Source: Bacteroidetes bacterium UBA2664 (lineage in GTDB: Bacteria; Bacteroidota; Rhodothermia; Balneolales; Balneolaceae). From it: DNA of 64,000 nucleotides. Numbering within the stretch: the stretch's first letter is position 1; each line of letters begins with the position of its first letter. The notes under the pieces are model-generated. The model searched no databases. It was not told the origin of the DNA and was given only the letters and a program-made list of their open reading frames with translations. The position numbers and the translations under genes were made by a program. Shown here one piece after another: positions 10,420 to 18,962 of the stretch. The DNA is taken from the NCBI GenBank assembly GCA_002359315.1, contig DEMS01000008.1, forward strand, positions 1 to 64,000, given 5' to 3'.

Positions 10420-11427
10420 TTAATCTATAACCTCACCGATCACAAACATCTCTTCTCCCAATTCACCGGATATCTTTTTAATCTCTGTAACGGACGTTTC
10501 TGAACAAACAGTTATAAGGCCTATTCCTAAATTAAACGTAGCCCTCATATCCTCTTCCGGAACTTGACCGGTTTTTTGGATGAGTTTAAAAATATTAGGC
10601 CGGGACCAGCTATTCCAATCTATGGATAATTTCAAACCATCCGGTAAAATTCTCTTGGTATTACCAACGATTCCTCCCCCGGTAATATGTGAAAATCCAT
10701 TTACCCCTTTAATATCTTTTAAGTTGGTTATTAATTGAAGGTAGGATTTATGAACAGATAATAGTTCATCACCGATGGTTTGATTTAATTCATCCGGTTG
10801 ATCGTTGATATCATATCGGCTAAAAAGAACTTTTCTGGCTAAAGAGTACCCATTTGTATGGAGTCCGCTGCTTTTAAAACCAACTAACAGATCTCCCTTT
10901 TTAATATTTTGTCCTGTGATTAACTGATCCCGGCCTACAACACCAACCACAGTACCGGCCAGATCAAATTCCCCTTCTTTGTAAATATCAGGCATTTCAG
11001 CCGTTTCACCTCCAATTAAGGCAACACCATTCTCTTTACAGGCAATTGAAAAACCTTTAATTACATCATATCCAATCTGTTGATCTAATTTACCGGTTGA
11101 AAAATAGTCCAGAAAAAAAAGTGGCTGAGCACCACATACGGCAATATCATTTACGCAGTGATTAACCAGATCCTGGCCAACGGTATCGTACTTTCCGGCT
11201 TTAAATGCTACAATAAGTTTTGTCCCGACACCATCCACACTGCTTACTAATACCGGTTCTTTTAATCCTTTAAAGTCAGCCGAAAAGAGTCCGCCAAATC
11301 CACCAATGTTTGATAAAACATTTGCATTATGTGTCTCTTTAACCACATCTTTAATAGAGTTAACCAGATCTTCACCTGCTTTAATATCTACTCCTGAATC
11401 TTTGTAAGTAAATTTTTTATCTGACAC
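10420..11427 (-). CDS. purM: Phosphoribosylformylglycinamidine cyclo-ligase (AIR synthetase)
   Basis: A 335-residue purine-biosynthesis enzyme that closes the imidazole ring with ATP. Length and motifs match PurM: TYKDSGVDIKAGEDLV at the start, VSSVDGVGTKL for ATP binding, DLVNHCVNDIAVCGA and ALIGGETAEMPDIY. The first gene of a short minus-strand pair with the AtuA-like gene, it starts beside the AT-rich gap described as a candidate origin. Confidence 0.96.
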   Translation of the reverse strand: MSDKKFTYKDSGVDIKAGEDLVNSIKDVVKETHNANVLSNIGGFGGLFSADFKGLKEPVLVSSVDGVGTKLIVAFKAGKYDTVGQDLVNHCVNDIAVCGAQPLFFLDYFSTGKLDQQIGYDVIKGFSIACKENGVALIGGETAEMPDIYKEGEFDLAGTVVGVVGRDQLITGQNIKKGDLLVGFKSSGLHTNGYSLARKVLFSRYDINDQPDELNQTIGDELLSVHKSYLQLITNLKDIKGVNGFSHITGGGIVGNTKRILPDGLKLSIDWNSWSRPNIFKLIQKTGQVPEEDMRATFNLGIGLITVCSETSVTEIKKISGELGEEMFVIGEVID

Positions 11428-11871
11428 GATAAACGGTTTTGTATGAGTTTTTTTGATTACATAAATATAGAAAGAATCAAACTTCTCTTTTTAGAATAAT
11501 TAAGAAGGTTATCCACAGGGTTTAACGATAAGTATTAGATTAATATATTTTGTTTATAGTAGTAGGAGGGTGTGGATATGTTTATAACTAAGTTGTTCTT
11601 TTTAATATTTTAAATTTAAGAGGTTTGTTAATAACATTGTTTATAATTATTTATTAAAAAACAATAAGTTACACCTTTAAAAAATTAGTTCTTCACATTT
11701 TATATTATTTACACCTATAGAGGGTAGAAAATTTATTAACAGGAAGAGTTATTCTTTTTTAGTGTTGATAAAGATTTTTAAATGTGTATTGATGTGGATA
11801 GTTTTTGTAAATAGGAATAAAATAAAGTTGTGAACAAGATATAGTCGGTTTATCCACAAGTTTGTACACAT
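11428..11871. other. AT-rich intergenic region with DnaA-box-like sites (candidate oriC)
   Basis: A 444-base gap between divergent purM and dtd. Two perfect TTATCCACA sites lie at 11509-11517 and 11850-11858 (plus strand). One-mismatch boxes lie at 11571-11579 (ATATCCACA, minus) and 11793-11801 (CTATCCACA, minus). Two weaker two-mismatch sites are at 11829-11837 and 11862-11870. The middle is extremely AT-rich: row 11641-11700 has 9 G/C in 60 by hand count, as expected of an unwinding element. Against it: the ribosomal operon to the right would run head-on to replication from here. dnaA is not in the window. Confidence 0.5.
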
Positions 11872-12309
11872 ATGAGAATAGTGATTCAAAGAGTTAAAAA
11901 TGCATCTGTGAGAGTGGATGGGAATGTATCCGGAGCCATTCAACAGGGTCTTTTATTACTGGTTGGAATTCATGAATCAGATTCAGAAGATGAATTAGAT
12001 TGGTGCTGCAGAAAAATACCAAAACTTCGGATTTTTAATGACAGTGAAGGTAAAATGAACTTATCACTGGAGGATATTAATGGGGAGATATTGGTTGTAT
12101 CACAGTTTACTCTATATGGGAATATGAAAAAAGGAACCCGGCCGAGTTTTATAGAGGCTGCAAAACCGGATGTGGCTGAGAAACTATATAACCAAATGAT
12201 TAAAAAATTAGAAACAACGGGGTTGAAAGTTGCATCCGGTGAGTTTGGAGCGATGATGGAAGTGGATTTTATAAATGATGGGCCGGTCACTTTAGTTATG
12301 GATCGCTAA
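11872..12309 (+). CDS. dtd: D-aminoacyl-tRNA deacylase
   Basis: A 145-residue proofreading enzyme that hydrolyses D-amino acids from mis-charged tRNA. It has the family's SQFTLYG motif (77-83), the KKGTRPSF segment, and the Gly-cisPro motif in NDGPVT (135-140). Length is normal. The stop codon TAA shares one base with the ATG of the next gene (TAATG at 12307-12311), a sign of translational coupling. Confidence 0.95.
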   Translation: MRIVIQRVKNASVRVDGNVSGAIQQGLLLLVGIHESDSEDELDWCCRKIPKLRIFNDSEGKMNLSLEDINGEILVVSQFTLYGNMKKGTRPSFIEAAKPDVAEKLYNQMIKKLETTGLKVASGEFGAMMEVDFINDGPVTLVMDR

Positions 12310-13208
12310 TGGCACTCTGTTTTCTATTTATTGATGGTATTGGTATAGGAGAGCGAAGTTCATCAAATCCACTATCAAACAGTGATCTTAAATCATTCTC
12401 ATATTTTACCGGATCGAATGGGTTTGATTCTCTTTGTGAAGAGAGGATGGAAGAGAAGACCTTATTTAAAAAAATTGATGCGAATCTGGACGTTGAAGGA
12501 TTGCCTCAAAGCGGAACCGGTCAGACAACACTTTTTACCGGAGAGAATGCTTCAAAAGTAATTGGAAAACATTTTGGCCCCTACCCGCACTCCGGGATAA
12601 AGCCTCTTTTAAAAGAAAAGAGTCTGTTTCACAAAGCGATAGAACTTGGAAAAAATCCTCATTTTATAAATGCGTATCCCGATATATTTTTTAAAAAATC
12701 AACAAAAAGAGATCGATGGAGCTGTACCACTCTAATGACTAAATCAGCCGGATTGAGATTAAACAGGCTTAAGGATGTAATAGAGGGGAATGCAATTACC
12801 GCTGAAATAACTCAATCGGTATGGAGATCCAGATTGAACCTGGATGTTCCGGAGATTAAGCCCGAAGAAGCATCCGGGAGAGTGCTGCAATCTTTAGAAA
12901 AGCATGACTTGGTTCTGTATGAGTACTATTTAACGGATAAAGCGGGCCATGAGCAGAGCAGAGAGATGGCGGATCAGGTTCTATCGGTTTTGGATCAATT
13001 TATATGGGGAATCATGCAGGGGTTAAGCAGGGAGGATACTTTAGTGATTACCAGTGATCATGGAAATTTAGAAGATCTAACCGTAAAGACTCACACCCGA
13101 AACCCGGTGCCCCTGTTTGTAATGGGTCAGGCACATGACTTTCAATCGGTTCGCAGTATACAGGATGTGACGCCTGCGATACTGGATGTGATGAGGCGGT
13201 CAGGATAG
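12309..13208 (+). CDS. Alkaline-phosphatase-superfamily metalloenzyme, phosphoglycerate-mutase-like
   Basis: A 299-residue soluble enzyme of the metal-dependent phosphomutase/phosphatase fold. Visible metal-site segments are FIDGIGIGE near the start, GTGQTTLFTG (about 70-80, nucleophile loop), SDHGNLED and THTRNPVPLF near the end. It is much shorter than standard GpmI (about 510), so it lacks the inserted transferase domain or belongs to a separate branch. Substrate is unknown. It is coupled to dtd by a one-base overlap, and its end overlaps the convergent adk end by 9 bases. Confidence 0.7.
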   Translation: MALCFLFIDGIGIGERSSSNPLSNSDLKSFSYFTGSNGFDSLCEERMEEKTLFKKIDANLDVEGLPQSGTGQTTLFTGENASKVIGKHFGPYPHSGIKPLLKEKSLFHKAIELGKNPHFINAYPDIFFKKSTKRDRWSCTTLMTKSAGLRLNRLKDVIEGNAITAEITQSVWRSRLNLDVPEIKPEEASGRVLQSLEKHDLVLYEYYLTDKAGHEQSREMADQVLSVLDQFIWGIMQGLSREDTLVITSDHGNLEDLTVKTHTRNPVPLFVMGQAHDFQSVRSIQDVTPAILDVMRRSG

Positions 13209-13754
13209 TGAATTAACAATTCGTTCAAAGATCTCATCCACGCTGCCGACACCATCAATTTCATTTACAATCCCTTGTTTCTGATAGTGGTTTAAAACCG
13301 GCTCGGTCTCTTCCCGATATACCTTTAAGCGGGTCTTAATCTTTTCCGGAGTATCATCAGAGCGGCCTTCTCCCCGGCTTAAAATGCGGTTTATCAGCTC
13401 ATCTTCCGGGACGGTTAGGGTGATAAAAGCATCTACTTTTTCTCCACTACTTCTAAAGAAATTATCCAGCGCTTCGGCCTGGCTAACCGTTCTTGGGAAT
13501 CCATCCAGGATCACTCCTTTTGAATAACGTTTTTTTTGTAATTCATCCAGGACCAGCTCAATCACTGTTTCATCCGGAACAAGCTGACCGGAATCGAGGA
13601 TGGATGTCACCTTTTTTCCCAAAGGGGTTTTATTTTTGATATTCTCCCTGAAAATATTTCCTGTTGATAGATGAGGTAATTGATAATGAGTAATCAATTT
13701 ATCTGCTTGAGTACCCTTACCGGCTCCCGGCGGACCAAATAGGATGATATTCAT
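13200..13754 (-). CDS. adk: Adenylate kinase, short form
   Basis: A 184-residue nucleoside monophosphate kinase balancing AMP, ADP and ATP. The P-loop GPPGAGKGT is at residues 7-15, with LSTGNIFR, DGFPRTVSQA and the LID region SRGEGRSDDTPEKIKTRL. The LID is compact, giving the short (about 185-residue) type. Its last codons overlap the convergent phosphomutase-like gene by 9 bases. It is separated from rplS by 216 bases containing a hairpin. Confidence 0.95.
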   Translation of the reverse strand: MNIILFGPPGAGKGTQADKLITHYQLPHLSTGNIFRENIKNKTPLGKKVTSILDSGQLVPDETVIELVLDELQKKRYSKGVILDGFPRTVSQAEALDNFFRSSGEKVDAFITLTVPEDELINRILSRGEGRSDDTPEKIKTRLKVYREETEPVLNHYQKQGIVNEIDGVGSVDEIFERIVNSLS

Positions 13755-13937
13755 ATCTGATGAATTTTATTTAATAAACGGCTGAAAGAGCGGTTCAATC
13801 ATTTAGTTGAGCAATACTGAGCTATCAAATAAAACCATTGGCCGGGGTTAAACCGACCGATTATGGCTCTATGACAACAGGCCAATCAATGAAATATTGA
13901 AAGGATCCGGATCAGAATTGTTATTTAAGATAAAGCA

Positions 13938-13959
13938 GGCGATGGTTATAAACATCGCC
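13938..13959 (-). terminator. Probable terminator hairpin after rplS
   Basis: GGCGATG (13938-13944) and CATCGCC (13953-13959) form a 7-bp stem with an 8-base loop. On the minus strand it is followed by a T-containing but interrupted tail, so termination strength is uncertain. It lies 12 bases past the rplS stop, at the end of the ffh-rplS gene run. Confidence 0.55.
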
Positions 13960-13970
13960 CGAAGAGAATA

Positions 13971-14348
13971 TTACGACTCTTTTTTTGTTGTATTATCCTT
14001 ATTAGAAACCTCTTTATCCTGAATACGTGCAGATTTTCCTCGTCTTTCGCGCAGATAGAAAAGTTTTGAACGCCTTACTTTACCGCGTTTTTTAACTTCA
14101 ATTTTTGCGATAAATGGTGAGTAGAGTGGAAAGATACGTTCAACGCCCACACTTCCGGACATTTTTCTAACAATAAAAGTTTTGTTTGCGCCACTTCCGC
14201 GCTCATTTATAACAACACCTTGATATTGCTGAATACGCTCTTTTTCCCCTTCACGAACGCGATAATGGACATTTACGGTGTCTCCGGCTGTAAATTCCGG
14301 GAGATCGTCATGTACAACGGTCTGTTCAATTAGTTTTAATTTATCCAT
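13971..14348 (-). CDS. rplS: 50S ribosomal protein L19
   Basis: A 125-residue ribosomal protein at the subunit interface. Diagnostic stretches are [44 protein letters not shown] and [20 protein letters not shown]. Last gene of the ffh-rpsP-rimM-trmD-rplS run. The S16-RimM-TrmD-L19 order is conserved across bacteria. Confidence 0.97.
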   Translation of the reverse strand: MDKLKLIEQTVVHDDLPEFTAGDTVNVHYRVREGEKERIQQYQGVVINERGSGANKTFIVRKMSGSVGVERIFPLYSPFIAKIEVKKRGKVRRSKLFYLRERRGKSARIQDKEVSNKDNTTKKES

Positions 14349-14374
14349 GTTATTAGTGTCCTCGTTACTGGGCT

Positions 14375-15070
14375 TTAGTTATTCTTATTAAAATTTTTAT
14401 ATAAATCGGGTCTTCTCAGTTTTGTGCGCTCTTCAGATATTGATGAGCGCCATTCTTTAATTTTTTTATGATCACCTGACAATAAAATCTCCGGTACTTT
14501 TAATCCTCTGAATTCCGGAGGCCTGGTATACACCGGCGCGTCCAGAAGATCGTCCTGAAACGAATCGGATAGTGCGCTTTCCGCATCTCCCAATACACCG
14601 GGAATTAGCCGGATGATCGCATCTGCCATCATCAACACCGGAAGTTCACCGCCGGAAAGGACTACGTCGCCAATCGAAAACTCTTTGGTTATCAACTCAT
14701 CTCTGACCCTTTGATCAACCCCTTTATAGTGACCGCAAAGAAAAATCAGATTCTTCTGTATGGATAATCGATTTGCGTGATTCTGTTCAAATCGTTCACC
14801 ATCGGGAGATGTAAAGATGATTTCATCATAATCTCTTTCAGAAGTCAGCTTATCAATACAATCAAAAATGGGTTGTGGTGATAAAACCATTCCGGATCCA
14901 CCGCCATACGGATAGTCATCTATTTTCCGGTGTTTATCGGTTGAATAGTCCCGAAGGTCATGAATATACACTTTAACGAGAGCCTTGTTTTGGGCCCGCC
15001 CAACAATACTGTGGTTAAGCGGACTTTCCAGCAAATCCGGTACTGCCGATAGAATATCAATTCTAAGCAT
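14375..15070 (-). CDS. trmD: tRNA (guanine-37-N1)-methyltransferase
   Basis: A 231-residue SPOUT methyltransferase that makes m1G37 in tRNA and prevents frameshifting. It shows the knot-fold motifs [26 protein letters not shown] and [15 protein letters not shown]. Start ATG is 5 bases past the rimM stop, so the two are tightly coupled. Confidence 0.97.
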   Translation of the reverse strand: MLRIDILSAVPDLLESPLNHSIVGRAQNKALVKVYIHDLRDYSTDKHRKIDDYPYGGGSGMVLSPQPIFDCIDKLTSERDYDEIIFTSPDGERFEQNHANRLSIQKNLIFLCGHYKGVDQRVRDELITKEFSIGDVVLSGGELPVLMMADAIIRLIPGVLGDAESALSDSFQDDLLDAPVYTRPPEFRGLKVPEILLSGDHKKIKEWRSSISEERTKLRRPDLYKNFNKNN

Positions 15071-15075
15071 TTAAC

Positions 15076-15615
15076 CTAATCCTCCAGAAGCTGATCGAGA
15101 TTTTTACAAACCAGAACATGTTGATCATGATCTGTCAGTTCGATGTACTCATCAACCAACGGAATTAACATTGTCCCGGCATCAACCTTCACTTCAAGAA
15201 TAGGGTGAGCGGGATTATCCATTATATCCAGGACCACTCCGAAATCATCATCCAGATATCGAATTGTATATCCGATAACAGAGTCATCTGTTTCGATTGC
15301 CGGCTGAAGGTCATTGAGATATCTGCTATCAATAAAGAGAAGTCTGTTTTGAGCCTCTTCAGCACTCGCACGGTCGGTAATCATATCAAATTTTACAAAG
15401 AACGATTGTTGGTTTCTTTTTGATTCGATATGCAGATTTTGAATCCGCACGGGAACCAAGTCTGATCGGGAGTCTCTTATATACAAGAGATCTGTTTGAT
15501 CAAACAAACCTTCCAAAAAAATATCATTTGGCATAAAGCGGACAACACCATCGAGTCCGCGGGGCCTGCCAATACGGCCAATTTCAACAAACCGGTTATG
15601 AGTATTGTTTACCAT
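15076..15615 (-). CDS. rimM: Ribosome maturation factor RimM
   Basis: A 179-residue 30S assembly factor that binds S19. The N-terminal barrel starts with VEIGRIGRPRGLDGVVRF. The C-terminal PRC barrel includes GYTIRYLDDDFGVVLDIMDNPAHPILEVK and ends with the usual EYIELTDHDQ segment. It lies 17 bases downstream of rpsP. Confidence 0.95.
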   Translation of the reverse strand: MVNNTHNRFVEIGRIGRPRGLDGVVRFMPNDIFLEGLFDQTDLLYIRDSRSDLVPVRIQNLHIESKRNQQSFFVKFDMITDRASAEEAQNRLLFIDSRYLNDLQPAIETDDSVIGYTIRYLDDDFGVVLDIMDNPAHPILEVKVDAGTMLIPLVDEYIELTDHDQHVLVCKNLDQLLED

Positions 15616-15632
15616 TACCGGGCTGCTATTAT

Positions 15633-16586
15633 TTATTCTTCTTGTTTGCTTTCCCAGGCACGCTGAACGGTTACACGCTCTTCATCTTTGGGAACAAACC
15701 CTTCCAGTTCATCTACTGAACTGTTTTTAATGTGGTCGATCGCTTCCGTTGCGTTCATGTCTGTAGAAACTTGTCCGGCTTTGGCGTCTTCTTCATCCGC
15801 TTTTGCTTCAGCTTTGGGCTCTTCTGGAGCCTCCTCTTTTTCTTCTGCTACAGGCTTCTCGGCTTCAACAGCTTCTTTTTCCTCAGCCTTTGCTTCCGGC
15901 TGGGCTTCTTCTTTAGCCTCAGCTGTTTCAGCGGCTTCATCCGTTTCTGCTTTGGCTTCTACTTCTTCCGTCTCGGCAGTTGCCTCTGTTTTTTCTTCAG
16001 CTTCAGGCTGTTCTGCCTCATCCGTTTCTTCTTCCTTCGCTTCAGCTTCTACTTCAGCAGTTTCTTCACCAGTTGCTTCTACAGCCTCTGCATCCTCATC
16101 CGATTCTTCCCCGGCCTCAGCTTTCGCTTCAGCTTCTTTTTTCTTCTCGAGGGCTTTTGCGGCGGCGGCAGCTTTTTCTTCCAGCTGTTTTTTAAATTCT
16201 TGCTCTTCGGCTTTTAGCTGAGCTCTTTGCTGCTCTCTTTTATTCAGCTCTTTATCATCCGTTTTTGCTTCACGGGCAGCTCTCCACTCATCGAGGGCAG
16301 CTTGAATCTCTTCTTCTGATTTTCCCCAACGCTCGAGGTGCATTTTGTAGAGGATTCCTTCCTTCTTCAGAATACTTCGAACCGTATCACTGGGTTGTGC
16401 ACCAATTTTTAACCAGTGGATTATTCTTTCTTCATCATAAGTGAGTTCCTGATTTTCACTTACATTATCAAAACGTCCGAGACGCTCGATGATCCGTCCA
16501 TCGCGTGGTGAACGGCTGTCTGCAACCACAATGTGATAAAAGGGTCGCTTTTTTCTTCCTTTTCTTTGTAAACGTAACTTAATCAA
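15633..16586 (-). CDS. rpsP: 30S ribosomal protein S16 with a long acidic C-terminal extension
   Basis: Residues 1-80 are ordinary S16 (IKLRLQRKGRKKRPFYHIVVADSRSPRDGR). The protein then continues to 317 residues. A charged, probably coiled-coil stretch (about 85-155) is followed by an Ala/Glu-rich low-complexity region (about 155-270) and a structured-looking end (ATEAIDHIKNSSVDELEG). S16 is usually 80-180 residues, with the longer forms in Bacteroidota. This one is unusually long. The tail is in frame and free of stops, so it is probably real. Its function is unknown. Confidence 0.92.
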   Translation of the reverse strand: MIKLRLQRKGRKKRPFYHIVVADSRSPRDGRIIERLGRFDNVSENQELTYDEERIIHWLKIGAQPSDTVRSILKKEGILYKMHLERWGKSEEEIQAALDEWRAAREAKTDDKELNKREQQRAQLKAEEQEFKKQLEEKAAAAAKALEKKKEAEAKAEAGEESDEDAEAVEATGEETAEVEAEAKEEETDEAEQPEAEEKTEATAETEEVEAKAETDEAAETAEAKEEAQPEAKAEEKEAVEAEKPVAEEKEEAPEEPKAEAKADEEDAKAGQVSTDMNATEAIDHIKNSSVDELEGFVPKDEERVTVQRAWESKQEE

Positions 16587-16654
16587 TGGCTTGTACCTGT
16601 ATGTTTATGTTTTGTATAAATTTGTACTTCGGTTTCATTCTTTAATAAATAGGG

Positions 16655-17995
16655 TTATCGGCCGAGGGGCAGGTTTTTTAATCCTTCCATCGCGCGGCCC
16701 ATTTTCCCCATTTTACTCATGGTCTTCATCATCTTTTTCATCTGATCAAACTGCTTGATCAATTCGTTGATTTCACGAACAGTGGTTCCGGAACCTTTTG
16801 CAATTCTCCGTCGCCGAGCTCCATTCAGAAGATCGGGGTTTTCACGCTCTTCCGGGGTCATGGAGTTAATGATTGCTTCGATCGGCTTGAATGTATCTTC
16901 ACTCAGGTCGGCATCTTTAACAGCTTTATTGGCGCCGGGAATCATGCCAACCAGATCAGAGATACTGCCCATTTTTTTAATCTTCTGAATTTGCTCGTAA
17001 AAATCTACCAGATCGAATTTATCAGAACGGATTTTTTTCTGAAGGGCTTCTGCCTGTTTTTCATCAAACTCAGATTGTGCTTTCTCCACCAGAGAAACCA
17101 CATCACCCATTCCAAGAATACGCTGTGCAAGCCTGTCCGGATAAAAAGGTGAAAGAGCATCCAGTTTTTCACCGGTACTCATAAATTTAATCGGTTTCTG
17201 AACCACATTTCGGATCGACAGTGCCGCACCGCCCCTGGTATCCCCGTCCATCTTAGTCAGAACCACTCCATCAAAATTGATGGTATCATTAAATGCCTTT
17301 GCGGTATTGACGGCATCCTGGCCGGTCATGGCATCTACAACAAATAAAATTTCATTTGGGCTGACCGCTTTTTTAATCTCTGCAACTTCAGCCATCATTT
17401 TTTCATCGACGTGCATGCGTCCGGCCGTATCGATGATAACGGTGTCCAGAGCCAGGCTTTTTGCCATGGCAACCGCTTCTTTTGCCACACGAACAGGATC
17501 TTTCTGCTCGATAGAATAAACAGGAACGTTAATTTCTGCAGCGAGAGTTTTTAACTGATTAACCGCTGCCGGCCGGTATACATCTGCCGCCGCAATGATC
17601 GGATTGCGGTTATTCTCTTTTTTCAGATAGCGGGCAAGTTTTGCCGCGAACGTTGTTTTACCCGAACCCTGGAGTCCTGCAATTAAAATTACAGTCGGTG
17701 GAATATTTGAAACAGCAAGATCGGTGCGTTCTTCGCCCAGCATCTTAACCATCTCATCATAGACAATTTTTGTAAACTGCTGACCCGGATTTACACTGGT
17801 CAGAACATCAGAACCCATTACCCGTTCTTTAATATCGTTGGTAAACTGGCGGGCAACTTCGAGGTTAACATCCGCATCCAGAAGGGCCCTGCGTATTTCA
17901 CGCACGGTTTCAGCGATGTTCACATCGGTTATTCGTGACTGTCCCTTTAGGGACTGTACGGCTGATTCTATTTTGGAAGACAAATCTTCAAACAT
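16655..17995 (-). CDS. ffh: Signal recognition particle GTPase Ffh
   Basis: A 446-residue protein that delivers nascent membrane proteins to FtsY and the translocon. The N domain is followed by the G domain, with P-loop GLQGSGKTT (107-115), DTAGR and TKMDGD, and then a Met-rich M domain ending in QFDQMKKMMKTMSKMGKMGRAM. First gene of the five-gene minus-strand translation group, 68 bases upstream of rpsP. Confidence 0.97.
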   Translation of the reverse strand: MFEDLSSKIESAVQSLKGQSRITDVNIAETVREIRRALLDADVNLEVARQFTNDIKERVMGSDVLTSVNPGQQFTKIVYDEMVKMLGEERTDLAVSNIPPTVILIAGLQGSGKTTFAAKLARYLKKENNRNPIIAAADVYRPAAVNQLKTLAAEINVPVYSIEQKDPVRVAKEAVAMAKSLALDTVIIDTAGRMHVDEKMMAEVAEIKKAVSPNEILFVVDAMTGQDAVNTAKAFNDTINFDGVVLTKMDGDTRGGAALSIRNVVQKPIKFMSTGEKLDALSPFYPDRLAQRILGMGDVVSLVEKAQSEFDEKQAEALQKKIRSDKFDLVDFYEQIQKIKKMGSISDLVGMIPGANKAVKDADLSEDTFKPIEAIINSMTPEERENPDLLNGARRRRIAKGSGTTVREINELIKQFDQMKKMMKTMSKMGKMGRAMEGLKNLPLGR

Positions 17996-18228
17996 TACAC
18001 AGTCGGTAATCGGTTACTAATAATAAAATAATGCAGAGTCTCAAAAATTACGGCTATTCCAAGGAATTATCAACATCAATGTGGATAATTTATTTACTGT
18101 CATCAACCGCCTCCCGGATAAGCCGGAAATTCAGCTCCGGGGGACGGTTTTTGATAACAAATTCAGATGTGCTAAAAGCTGAAAAGAATACTATTGATTA
18201 TAGATCTTTTTCAGGCTCGGTAATTATT

Positions 18229-18717
18229 TTATTGTGACAGTACCAAATTCCCATTCATTCCGGGGTGGAAAGAGCAGATATAGTCGGCAAGAGATGCTGC
18301 GAGGGATTCAGTGAGCGTAAAAGTGATCGAATCTCCATTTTCGACAACATTTACGTCGCTATCACTGTCAAACTGTCCGGCAGCGTTGCTCTGTCCAAAT
18401 AGTTTTTCACGATCCCCATTTCTAAAATCCAGAGGGTGGCTACTCGCGCCAGCCTGATTAACAAAGGTATATCTGCCGCCTGCCGTTAATGTAATGGATG
18501 GATTTGCCGTTCCTGTTTCAGCAGAAATACCGTCTCCGTCGATGCGGGATACCGTATACGATTGTGCCCCATTATTCTCCAGAACAACGGTACCGCTCAA
18601 TAATTCATCTTCATCATCCATTGCGCCGGTGTTTGTACTGGTACAGGATATAAACATGAAAAGAGTAAGGATGATTGCAATTAGGGTTGATAGTTTTTGA
18701 AGTGTTGATTTATGCAT
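18229..18717 (-). CDS. Plastocyanin-like cupredoxin lipoprotein
   Basis: A 162-residue exported copper protein. The signal peptide ends in a lipobox (MFISC, Cys25), so it is lipid-anchored. The cupredoxin fold carries a full set of type-1 copper ligands: His94 in SSHPLDF, then Cys148, His151 and Met154 in ICSFHPGM. Role: periplasmic electron transfer, partner unknown. A promoter matching those of the ECF sigma gene and of the Rieske operon lies about 63-91 bases upstream of the start, so it probably belongs to the same regulon. Confidence 0.85.
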   Translation of the reverse strand: MHKSTLQKLSTLIAIILTLFMFISCTSTNTGAMDDEDELLSGTVVLENNGAQSYTVSRIDGDGISAETGTANPSITLTAGGRYTFVNQAGASSHPLDFRNGDREKLFGQSNAAGQFDSDSDVNVVENGDSITFTLTESLAASLADYICSFHPGMNGNLVLSQ

Positions 18718-18779
18718 AGTGCGTCAAATTTTTTATGTGTCTGATAAATGTATTTAAATGTTTGTTGCTTCTGGTTGAC

Positions 18780-18808
18780 AATACGCAAGGCATGGTTGAT
18801 CGGATGGG
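18780..18808 (-). promoter_or_regulatory. Predicted SigK-type ECF promoter of the cupredoxin gene
   Basis: On the minus strand, CCCATCCG (18808-18801) and TTGCGTATT (18788-18780) are separated by exactly 12 bases. Same layout as the promoters at 23299-23339 and 23570-23610. Confidence 0.7.
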
Positions 18809-18962
18809 TACATATCTGAATCAACATTTGAAAAATTTCTTCCGGGGCAATCCAATCCAATTCAAATGTTACTTCGTACTGTCGGGTGAGAAAGCAGTGA
18901 TAGCAGATCAATGCTGATCTGAAAACTATTCACTATTAAACAGTTAAATAAATATCAAACCA

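Noticed and set aside
11428..11871. Reading the TTATCCACA cluster as proof of oriC
   Set aside because: Kept as a candidate only. Neighbouring operon orientation disagrees, and GC skew cannot be computed here.
15688..16221. Long Ser/Ala/Phe-rich open frames on the plus strand opposite rpsP
   Set aside because: They are the antisense image of the Glu/Ala-rich S16 tail. They lack start context and have low-complexity composition.
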